Assembly: GCA_011390935.1 (NCBI GenBank)
Contig: JAABRL010000002.1
Coordinates: 121,277 to 185,276, forward strand
DNA length: 64,000 nt
Reading direction: 5' to 3'
Origin: Gemmatimonas sp.
GTDB lineage: Bacteria > Gemmatimonadota > Gemmatimonadetes > Gemmatimonadales > Gemmatimonadaceae
Under the pieces are notes generated by a model, which was not told the DNA's origin, searched no databases, and saw nothing but the letters and a program-made list of their open reading frames with translations. The position numbers and the translations under genes were made by a program. Below, piece by piece: positions 55,390-62,721 of this stretch (positions within the stretch are counted from its first letter, which is position 1; each line of letters starts with the position of its first letter).

Positions 55390-57981
55390 TCAGAAGCGCG
55401 CGCGCACGCCCACCGACAGCGTGCGACCGGGCACGATCGTGATGTTGTCCGGCTCGCCCGTCTGCACGTTGAGCAGATTCTCGCCGCTGAGCTGCAGCGA
55501 GAGGCCATTCGGCAGCGCGCGCGCGACCGACAGGTTCACGCGAGTGACGGCGTCGTAGCGCATCCAGAACTGTCGCAGCGCGAGTCCAACAAAGTCGCCA
55601 GTCGGGCGCGCCGTCGTCGCGAATGCCTGCGTCGCGGCGACACGGTCATAGCCGATCCAGTCGTCCACGCGCGTCATCTGCAACGCACTCTGCCAACCCG
55701 CATGCGTCACACGTGCCGCGAGCCCGAGGGTGCGTCCCGGCACATCGAGCACACGATCGTTCGCACGCAACTCGCCGGTGTAGCCGCGGCGCACGGTGCG
55801 GACGCGACTGTCCACGGTGGCGAAGCTCCCGTGCAGCGACACCGGCCCTTCCCGCCAGGACGCCTCCATCTCCCAGCCGCGATTGTCGATGGCACCCACG
55901 TTCTGCAGCTGATACGCAAGGTTGCGCGTCACGGGGCCACCCGGCAACGATGGCGCCCCCACTCGTGGTGGCACCGTCACCGTCACGGGTTGCACCAACC
56001 CGGACGCGTGCTGATCGAAGCGTGTGATGTGCACGCTGGCGCGCGAGCCAACGATCACGTCGGCGCCGAACTCCGTGCCGGTCTGCTGCTCCGGCTCGAG
56101 CTCGGGGTTTGCGAGCAGCCGAACGTTGCCGATCGACGGTGCGCCAATGGTCGCGCGAGGGGGCCGAATGCCCTTGCCATACGCGGCGCGCAGCTTGGTG
56201 CTGACGCCGTCGCCATCGAACACCCAGGCGGTGCCGAGCATGGGCAGCACCGTGAGCAGTGCGCGCTCCGTGAAGCCGGCGCTGCGCTCGACGCGTGCAC
56301 CCGCCGTCAGGAACCATCGGTCCTGCCAATCGGCATCGAGTTGCGACACCAGACCATTGGTCTGTCGCCACACCGCGGTGTCGTCCCCCTCGAGCGCCAC
56401 GAGCGATCCCGGGCGCGCGAGCACCGCATTCGATGTCGCTTCGCGCAGCAGTGCGTGCTCCGTGCTGAGCGTGAGCGTGCGTCGCCACTGATCACCGCGC
56501 CATGTGCCTGCCGAGCTCGCGCGCGCCGAAACGCGCGTTGCGGCCCCCTGCGCCGCGCGAAGCGCCGAGTCCGCTGACGAGGGCAACGGTGTGATGCCAC
56601 CAGGGGTGCCGTCGAGCGCATAGCTGTCGAGGCCGAGCGTGCCACGATGGGTCCATCGCGTGCTCGAGTGCACGGTTCCTGTGACGCCTCCGGTGAACTG
56701 TCGCACCGATTGGCGCGTGGTGCGGTCGAGCCCGAGTCGTCGAGCGAGCGAGTCGCGCAGCTGGCGCTGTCGGCGCGCTCCAAGGATCGGTCGCAGTGTG
56801 TCCGGCAACAGGATGGCATCGCCGAGCGCGGTCAGCACAATCGGGTTGCTCGACGATGCCACATCGGCCGCGACGAAGCGCGCCGTGGCATCGATCACGT
56901 GTGAGGCGCCGAGCAGTCGCGCTCGACCGCTCGCCGAGACGTGATGACTCTCGCCGTCGGGAATGAACGCTCCCATGCGCGTGTAGCCGATCGACCCGGT
57001 CGCGGAACGTGCGAGTGCGCCCACCTGGCCGGCGAACAGATACTCCTGCGCCATCGTCCCCGCGTCGTTGAATGCGCTCGCCACGTGCCCCACCTGTGCG
57101 CGGGCGCGCACCGGTTGTGCGGCGCCGCCGCTTGATGGCTGTCGCGTGACGACATGCACCACGCCACTGATGGCATCCGATCCGTACAGCGCTGCACCCT
57201 GCGGACCACGCAGCACTTCGAGGCGCTCGATCGATTCGGCGGGCACGTGCGCCACCACGAGCGGATTCGCCACCTCGATCCCATCGACATAAATCTTGGG
57301 ATAACTCACGCTGAAGGAGCTGGCGCCACGGATGCTGCCGTATCGCGAGAGCGCGGCCGTGGGGGATTGCTGCCACACCCACACACCCGGCACGGTGCCA
57401 TTCAGAAAACTCCCCATGGAACCGGCGTCGTGCGATTCGAGGGTGCGCCCATCCACCACACCGAGCGAGGTGCTCAAGCCGCGCTGTGCACCACCGGCGG
57501 CGGTGCCGGTCACGACAACCCGTTCGAGCGACGTGGCGCGCGCAGCGAGTGGCGACGGTGAGGCCGGCGTGATGGCCATGCGTGGTGCGAGCACGATCAA
57601 CTCGGCGCCCGCCACGCGTGGGGCGACGGCGGCGTCGCCGATCAGCTGCATCAGCACATCGCCCAACGCCGCGTCTGCGATGTCGAGGCACACCGTTCGC
57701 TCGAGCGGCAGCAGCGCGTCGGAGTACGACACGCGGACCGAGGCGATCGCCGCCACACGATCGAGTGCGTCGCGGAGCGTGAGCACGCCGCCGCGTACAC
57801 GCACTCGGCGATCGAGCGGCGTCGGCCACTGGGGCGCACGCGCCAACGGTGCCCGCTCACAGGTGCGCGTATCGGCCCACGCAGTGCGCGCAACGCCGAT
57901 GCACAGTGCGACGAGTCCGGTGACGACACACAGCAGACGCCGCCGGCGCTCGTGCGCGGACGCTATGCCGCGCGAGGCCAT
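55390..57981 (-). CDS. TonB-dependent receptor with N-terminal STN domain
   Basis: An 863-residue outer-membrane receptor. Signal RRRRLLCVVTGLVALCIGV, then an STN (secretin/TonB short N-terminal) signalling domain (about 50-125: LRDALDRVAAIASVRVSYSD), plug (about 140-285: VVVTGTAAGG, FLNGTVPGVWV, RLEVLRGPQGAALYGSDAIS) and a 22-strand-type barrel ending in ...GVRARF with terminal Phe. The STN domain contacts FecR proteins and fits its neighbour 25 bp upstream. It should import a scarce ligand (siderophore, vitamin or saccharide) and signal its presence. A TonB box is not evident. Confidence 0.9.
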   Translation of the reverse strand: MASRGIASAHERRRRLLCVVTGLVALCIGVARTAWADTRTCERAPLARAPQWPTPLDRRVRVRGGVLTLRDALDRVAAIASVRVSYSDALLPLERTVCLDIADAALGDVLMQLIGDAAVAPRVAGAELIVLAPRMAITPASPSPLAARATSLERVVVTGTAAGGAQRGLSTSLGVVDGRTLESHDAGSMGSFLNGTVPGVWVWQQSPTAALSRYGSIRGASSFSVSYPKIYVDGIEVANPLVVAHVPAESIERLEVLRGPQGAALYGSDAISGVVHVVTRQPSSGGAAQPVRARAQVGHVASAFNDAGTMAQEYLFAGQVGALARSATGSIGYTRMGAFIPDGESHHVSASGRARLLGASHVIDATARFVAADVASSSNPIVLTALGDAILLPDTLRPILGARRQRQLRDSLARRLGLDRTTRQSVRQFTGGVTGTVHSSTRWTHRGTLGLDSYALDGTPGGITPLPSSADSALRAAQGAATRVSARASSAGTWRGDQWRRTLTLSTEHALLREATSNAVLARPGSLVALEGDDTAVWRQTNGLVSQLDADWQDRWFLTAGARVERSAGFTERALLTVLPMLGTAWVFDGDGVSTKLRAAYGKGIRPPRATIGAPSIGNVRLLANPELEPEQQTGTEFGADVIVGSRASVHITRFDQHASGLVQPVTVTVPPRVGAPSLPGGPVTRNLAYQLQNVGAIDNRGWEMEASWREGPVSLHGSFATVDSRVRTVRRGYTGELRANDRVLDVPGRTLGLAARVTHAGWQSALQMTRVDDWIGYDRVAATQAFATTARPTGDFVGLALRQFWMRYDAVTRVNLSVARALPNGLSLQLSGENLLNVQTGEPDNITIVPGRTLSVGVRARF

Positions 57982-58006
57982 GTGACGCGCAGTGCGACGC
58001 ACGCCA

Positions 58007-59077
58007 TCACGGCGTATCGAGAGCACGCAGCGCGACGGAATCGCCGCGCAGGTCGGCGCGTGCACCGAGTGAGAGCGCCAGCGTTTCGACCACCACGTCA
58101 CGCGACTCGTTGTCGAACGTGGCCGTCACGCGGCGTCCACGCAGCGACGAGTCGACGGACAGCGTGAGTCCGTACCAGCGGCGCAGCACGTCGTGCAGCG
58201 ATTCCACCGGCACATCACGGAGCACGAGTCGCCCGTGGGTGAAGGCCATCGCGCGATCGACATCGACGGAATCGCGACGCACCGTGGAATCCGATCGCCA
58301 CAAGGTGGCCGCGTCGCCGGCTGCCAGCTCCATGGCGCCCTCGCTGGTGTGCGCCGCGCTGAGTCGTACGCGTCCGCTGGTCACCACCACGGAGACACCA
58401 CGCGCCGAACTCGTCTGCACGGTGAATGCGGTGCCCAGATCCACCACGCGCGCGTCGCGGGTGCGGACGGTGAATGGGCGCGCGTCATCACGAGCGACCA
58501 CGAAGTAGGCCTCACCGTCGAGCGTGACGTCGCGATCGGAGGTGCCGTACGAGGCGCTCGGGGTGAGCGTGCTGCCCGGGCCGAGGACCACGTCGGTCCC
58601 GTCGGGCAATCGCAGGGAGTCAACGGTGCCGACGGCGGTGGCGATGCGTGCCATCGGAGCGATCGCGTTGTCGGGTGACTCGGCACGCGAACGCCACACA
58701 AGGCTGCCGGCAACCACGACGGCCAGCGTCGCGGCCATGGCGGCTATGGGCCGAGCCCACGACCGATGCGTTGGCACGGCGCGCGCTCGACGGGCAGTGG
58801 GGAGCGAGAGCACGTCGTCGTGCACGGAGGCCGTCTCACGGCGAGCGAGCACCTTGGCGAGCGCACCCTCGGTGTCAATGGGCTCGGCGGCGCGAGCAAG
58901 CGGGGCGGTGGTGTCGCCGAGCGCCTGCAGCAGCTGCGCGTCCTCCGGATGCTCGACCAGCCACGCCGCAACGGCGTCGGCTTCGGCCGGCGGGCTGTCG
59001 CCGGACAGAAACCGACCCAGTGCCTCCCAGTCGGGAGGCTCATCGGCAGAGAGCGGGGAGGTAGGTGCGCGCGACAT
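58007..59077 (-). CDS. FecR-family anti-sigma/signalling protein
   Basis: A 356-residue single-pass inner-membrane protein. The cytoplasmic N-terminus (about 1-105, DWEALGRFLSG and AAWLVEHPEDAQLL) resembles the FecR N domain that binds the sigma factor. One membrane segment lies at about 109-128 (AAMAATLAVVVAGSLVW). The periplasmic FecR domain follows (GTVDSLRLPDGTDVVLGPGS, GEAYFVVARDD, GTAFTVQT). The C-terminal portion (LRDVPVESLHDVLRRWYGL, RRVTATFDNE) is the DUF4974/STN-like end that meets the receptor. It lies between the receptor gene and a divergent ECF sigma gene, forming a complete surface-signalling set. Confidence 0.9.
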   Translation of the reverse strand: MSRAPTSPLSADEPPDWEALGRFLSGDSPPAEADAVAAWLVEHPEDAQLLQALGDTTAPLARAAEPIDTEGALAKVLARRETASVHDDVLSLPTARRARAVPTHRSWARPIAAMAATLAVVVAGSLVWRSRAESPDNAIAPMARIATAVGTVDSLRLPDGTDVVLGPGSTLTPSASYGTSDRDVTLDGEAYFVVARDDARPFTVRTRDARVVDLGTAFTVQTSSARGVSVVVTSGRVRLSAAHTSEGAMELAAGDAATLWRSDSTVRRDSVDVDRAMAFTHGRLVLRDVPVESLHDVLRRWYGLTLSVDSSLRGRRVTATFDNESRDVVVETLALSLGARADLRGDSVALRALDTP

Positions 59078-59081
59078 ATGC

Positions 59082-59105
59082 CCAGACTACACGGAAGTCG
59101 TCTGG
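59082..59105. promoter_or_regulatory. CCAGAC-N12-GTCTGG inverted repeat upstream of fecR-like gene
   Basis: A 6-bp inverted repeat with a 12-base spacer lies 4 bp before the FecR-type start, between it and the divergent sigma gene. It may be an operator or part of a leader; function is a guess. Confidence 0.3.
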
Positions 59106-59206
59106 AACCCTACAGCACGCAGACGACAAAATTTCGACGGCGTTAATCTGCCCCCCAAGCGCCAGCGGGCGCCATACGATATGATAGCGGCACCCATGCC
59201 TTGCCC

Positions 59207-59764
59207 ATGCTGAGCGACGACCGGGAGTGCATCACCCGCCTCACCCAGGGCGACGAGGCGGCCTACGCCCTCGTCTTTCGCACGTGGTATGCGCCGCTCG
59301 TGCGCTTCGTGGAAGCGCTGCTGCGTCAACGGGATGAAGCGGAGGAGGTCGCGCAGGAGGTCCTGCTCGAACTCTGGAATCGGCGTTCGCAGCTCGATCC
59401 GGAACGGCCCGTGCAGGCGTGGCTCTTTCGCGCGGCGCGCAACCGGGCGCTGAATGTGGTGCGGCATCGCAAGGTGGTGCAGCAGAGCGAACCGGTGATC
59501 GCCTCGTTGACGGGCGAGTCGGCGCCGAGCGACACGCGGGTCGTCGAACACGAGCTCGAGGCGGCGTTGCACGAGGCGATTGCGGATCTCCCCCCGCGCT
59601 GTCGCGAGGTGTTCGAGCTCAGTCGCCGTGACGGTCTGCGCAACGCCGAGATCGCGTCGCAGTTGGGGATTTCCGTCAAGGCGGTGGAAGGGCAGATCGG
59701 GCGTGCACTGCGCGCCTTGCGCGAGCGATTGCGACCGTGGCTGCCGCCGGGACGCGAGCTGTAG
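59207..59764 (+). CDS. ECF (extracytoplasmic function) RNA polymerase sigma factor
   Basis: A 185-residue sigma-70 family member with region 2 (QRDEAEEVAQEVLLELWNR and WLFRAARNRALNVVRHRK) and region 4 (LPPRCREVFELSRRDG, then NAEIASQLGISVKAVEGQI helix-turn-helix), without regions 1 and 3. This is the FecI-like ECF layout. Divergent from the FecR gene with about 130 bp between starts. It should be held or activated by FecR and direct transcription of the receptor operon. ATG 59207 is preferred; a TTG two codons upstream is in frame. Confidence 0.93.
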   Translation: MLSDDRECITRLTQGDEAAYALVFRTWYAPLVRFVEALLRQRDEAEEVAQEVLLELWNRRSQLDPERPVQAWLFRAARNRALNVVRHRKVVQQSEPVIASLTGESAPSDTRVVEHELEAALHEAIADLPPRCREVFELSRRDGLRNAEIASQLGISVKAVEGQIGRALRALRERLRPWLPPGREL

Positions 59765-59904
59765 CACGCATGGAATCGGGCGATGCGCGCGTTTGCCTCG
59801 GCGGCGTAGGGGATCGCGCGGCTCGCGTGTTCTCTCCTCGAACCAGCGGTGTACGGAGTGCGGGAAGGCCCGCGCTCGTTGCCGCGCCACGTCGGAGATT
59901 TCGC

Positions 59905-60861
59905 ATGACTCGCCTTGCCGCTTCGCGCCTCGCTCGTCGCCCCCTGCTCACGGCCGTCGCGCTCACCGCCTCACTGGCACTCGGTGCGTGTGACCTCGGC
60001 GTCACCAACGCCTCGGACAGCGCGGCGGAGACCATTCTGGCGGATGCCTTCACCGCCGTGCCGGTGGGCTTCTCCGCCACCGAGAACAGCTTCGCCAGCG
60101 CGGAAAATGAAGACTGGCGTCCCATGCGTCGCCGCCATCCCGGGCGGGGCGGTCCGTTCGGCGGGGCCTTCGGCGCCGGGCCAATGGGAGGTGGCATCGG
60201 GCCGGACTTTCAGGATGGGGTGGGCTTTCGCGCCGGTCATGCGCGCGGTCCGTTCGGGGGCAACGTGCCCATGGTCGATTGCCCGTTCGACGCGAGCGCC
60301 GGCAAGGCGGTGTGCGCACCGTTCACCGATCGACGCGGGCTCACCGTGACCCGCTGGGTGATCTGGACCGACATCGACGGCACGGTGCAGGCCGCGCCCG
60401 ACTCGACGACCTTCAGCCGTCAGACGCACGCCGAGGTGTCCGGCACGGTGCCTGCTCGCGAGGGGGTAACGCGCACGGTGCGGCACGTCAGCGATCGGTT
60501 ACTCACCGGGTTGCAGCAGGGAAGCACGCAGCGCACCGTGGACGGCACGTCGGCCGGTTCGGAGACGGTGACCGGTACCACGGCGGAAGGGGCCTTCACG
60601 GCGGAGCGGGTCGTGGCGGATACCACGCGTGGTGTCGTGATTCCGGTGCGTGTCGATGGTCGGTCGTATCCGATCGCCGGGACCGTCATCCGTCGCATGC
60701 GGGCGACGGTGACGATTGCGGGTACCACGTCAGAGTCGGCTGATTGGCGCGAGCAGCTCACGTACGACGGGTCGGCGACGGCCACCCTGGTGATCACGCG
60801 CAACGGGGAGAGCAAGCGCTGCGCGGTGCCGCTGCCGGCGGGCCGGCCGGTCTGCGAGTAG
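59905..60861 (+). CDS. Lipoprotein of unknown function
   Basis: A 318-residue lipoprotein. Basic n-region and lipobox LGAC (Cys about 29). A Gly/Pro/Arg-rich low-complexity region (about 73-115: RRRHPGRGGPFGGAFGAGPM) follows an acidic segment. The rest is beta-rich: WVIWTDIDGTVQ, VTRTVRHVSDRLLTGL, and Thr-rich strands such as TGTTAEGAFTAERVV. Two Cys near 126-134 and two near the C-terminus could form disulfides. No family recognised. It is 140 bp after the sigma factor and ends at a strong terminator. Confidence 0.72.
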   Translation: MTRLAASRLARRPLLTAVALTASLALGACDLGVTNASDSAAETILADAFTAVPVGFSATENSFASAENEDWRPMRRRHPGRGGPFGGAFGAGPMGGGIGPDFQDGVGFRAGHARGPFGGNVPMVDCPFDASAGKAVCAPFTDRRGLTVTRWVIWTDIDGTVQAAPDSTTFSRQTHAEVSGTVPAREGVTRTVRHVSDRLLTGLQQGSTQRTVDGTSAGSETVTGTTAEGAFTAERVVADTTRGVVIPVRVDGRSYPIAGTVIRRMRATVTIAGTTSESADWREQLTYDGSATATLVITRNGESKRCAVPLPAGRPVCE

Positions 60862-60890
60862 GGCACTCGGCAGGCGTTTTGTGCGGTGCG

Positions 60891-60927
60891 CGGGCCGTCG
60901 GCGATGCCGACGGCCCGCTGGGATTTT
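60891..60927 (+). terminator. Terminator after the lipoprotein gene
   Basis: A 12-bp stem (60891-60902 with 60906-60917) and GAT loop are followed by a short gap and TTTT. Strong GC-rich stem, weak T-run. Confidence 0.65.
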
Positions 60928-60976
60928 AATCCCTAGCGCGACGGTCGGGATTGATTTACACTACGGGATCTCTTCT

Positions 60977-60991
60977 TGAGAACCGTTCTCA
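60977..60991. promoter_or_regulatory. Fur-like 7-1-7 palindrome upstream of the PepSY gene
   Basis: TGAGAAC-C-GTTCTCA is a perfect 7-1-7 inverted repeat, the spacing of the classic Fur box (TGATAAT-n-ATTATCA), differing mainly at inner positions. It ends 16 bp before the ATG at 61008, so repression by a Fur-type regulator is plausible. Confidence 0.55.
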
Positions 60992-61007
60992 TCTACCGCC
61001 TCTCGCA

Positions 61008-62243
61008 ATGTCGTCGCTGCTCGGTGCGCTCCGTCGCGTCTTCTTCTGGTCCCATCTCGTCCTCGGCGTTGGTGCCGGACTCGTCATTCTGCTCATGTCG
61101 GTCACGGGCGTGCTGCTCGGCTACGAACGCCAGATGATCGTCTGGCTGGACGGCGCGCCGCGCGTCGAGGCGCCGGCGGGGGCGTCGCGCCTGCCGCTCG
61201 ATTCGCTGCTGCAGCTGGCGAGCGTGCCGCGCGAGGCAGTCGCCTCAGTGGCGATGAGGGCCGCGGCCAACGAGCCGGTGACGGTGCGCTTCCGGGATCG
61301 CGAGCGGGCCCCGCTGCTGCTCGACCCGTATCGTGGCGCCGCTGTTCAGGCGCCTGGTGACAGCACCGGTCGCAAGACCGTGGCTGCCCTGCGGCGCTGG
61401 CACCGGTGGGTCGGGGCAGAGGCGGGGGAGCTGCGCACGACCATGAAGGCCGTCACGGGCGCCTCCAACCTCGCCTTTCTCGGTCTGGTGGTGAGCGGCC
61501 TGTGGTTGTGGTGGCCGCGGCGGCTCACCTGGGCGTCCATTCGCAACGTGCTGTGGTTCCGGCGCGGACTGAGCCCGAAGGCGCGCGATTTCAACTGGCA
61601 CAATACGATCGGCTTCTGGTCGGCGATCCCGCTCTTCTTCGTGGTTGCGAGCGGCGTGTTCATCTCCTACCGATGGCCCGGGCTCTATCTCGATCGTCTC
61701 CTTGGCTCCGACAGCGAACGTGCGGCCGCCGTGGCGGCGCTCGCGGCGACTCCGCCCGAATCGGCGCCGCGTGGTGCAGGGCCAGACCGTCGCGAGCGCG
61801 AGGCCGGTGAGGCCGTTGCCGAACCCGCAACGCCGGCGGCGGCGCCACTCGAACAGTACCTCGCGGCCGCAGCCGCGCAGTCGCCCGCGTGGCAGAGTGT
61901 CACGATCACGCTCCCCGCACCGGGTGATTCGCTGGTCACGGTCGCTGCCGCGGAGGGCAACACCTATCGCCCGGACCTGCGCAGCACGGTGCTGCTGCAC
62001 GCGGACAGTGCGGCCGTTTGTGAAGTGCGTGACTACGCGGCGCTCAGCACGAGCCGCAAGATTCGCGCGTGGGTACGCTTCGGGCACACCGGTGAAGTGT
62101 TCGGCGTCGCTGGACAGACGATCGCAACCCTCGCCACACTGGCCGGCGTCTTTCTCGTCCTTACCGGTATCGCGCTTTCCATCCGACGACTGGCCGCCTG
62201 GTTCTCGCGCACGTATCGACGCGCCCCCCTCGCGCCGCGCTGA
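61008..62243 (+). CDS. PepSY-associated TM-helix membrane protein
   Basis: A 411-residue inner-membrane protein of the PepSY_TM family. Four membrane segments: FFWSHLVLGVGAGLVILLM (about 12-35), one near 155-175 (NLAFLGLVVSGLWLWWP), one near 205-225 (WSAIPLFFVVASGVFIS) and the last near 375-395. Periplasmic PepSY-like regions lie between. Conserved His in RWHRWVG and FNWHNTIGFW are typical. Members often act with siderophore uptake, probably as ferric reductases. A Fur-like palindrome precedes the gene, supporting an iron role. Confidence 0.87.
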   Translation: MSSLLGALRRVFFWSHLVLGVGAGLVILLMSVTGVLLGYERQMIVWLDGAPRVEAPAGASRLPLDSLLQLASVPREAVASVAMRAAANEPVTVRFRDRERAPLLLDPYRGAAVQAPGDSTGRKTVAALRRWHRWVGAEAGELRTTMKAVTGASNLAFLGLVVSGLWLWWPRRLTWASIRNVLWFRRGLSPKARDFNWHNTIGFWSAIPLFFVVASGVFISYRWPGLYLDRLLGSDSERAAAVAALAATPPESAPRGAGPDRREREAGEAVAEPATPAAAPLEQYLAAAAAQSPAWQSVTITLPAPGDSLVTVAAAEGNTYRPDLRSTVLLHADSAAVCEVRDYAALSTSRKIRAWVRFGHTGEVFGVAGQTIATLATLAGVFLVLTGIALSIRRLAAWFSRTYRRAPLAPR

Positions 62244-62329
62244 CCGCTCAACGTCCTGCGTTGCCCCTCGCGCCTCGCTGACCGCTCAACGTCCTGCGTT
62301 GCCCCTCGCGCCGCGCTGATCGCTCGGCG
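62226..62329. repeat. 38-bp tandem repeat at the end of the PepSY gene
   Basis: Two near-identical 38-bp units (62241-62278 and 62279-62316) begin with TGACCGCTCAACGTCC. They are flanked by a partial copy inside the gene's last codons and a diverged partial copy to about 62329. Each unit carries the gene's stop codon TGA, so the duplication does not alter the protein. Confidence 0.8.
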
Positions 62330-62721
62330 CCCGTTCGCCGCGGCAACGAAGAAACGCGCAGGGTTCCTCACAAAGCGCGAGGATGTGCTCGGCGCGTAAC
62401 GGCGCGTGTCACCGTGAAGGGCAAATTGTCACGTATCGAAACGGCGCGGGTGTATGCGCGACGATTCGAGGTGCATGCCGAGCGAAAAACGGCGGTCGAT
62501 CGAACGCTCAAGTATTTCGGGCACCGGTCGATACTCCGCATTACGAACGACCGCTGCAAACCCGACGAAGGGCTTCCAGTACGTCGTTCGCCCACCCTCG
62601 GCACGCCCTGTGCCCGCGCTGCCACCCCATCCTTCCGGGTTGCGCGCACGACGTGTCATCGGTGTCCGGCGTCATGTCGGACGCTCCCTCCATCTACACG
62701 CCTTTCTCTCCCATATAGATC
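62330..62721. other. Intergenic region before the membrane chemoreceptor
   Basis: A stretch of about 390 bp without a supported gene. It includes the candidate sigma-28-type promoter at 62508-62534. No tRNA fold, repeat or transposon end was seen. Short open frames here lack ribosome sites and coding character. Confidence 0.6.
62508..62534 (+). promoter_or_regulatory. Candidate flagellar-sigma (sigma-28-type) promoter of the membrane chemoreceptor
   Basis: TCAAG, then 14 bases, then GTCGATAC, equal to TCAA-N15-GTCGATAC against the FliA consensus TAAA-N15-GCCGATAA. It lies about 190 bp before the ATG at 62722. Similar to the site before the other chemoreceptor gene at 27282. Confidence 0.4.
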
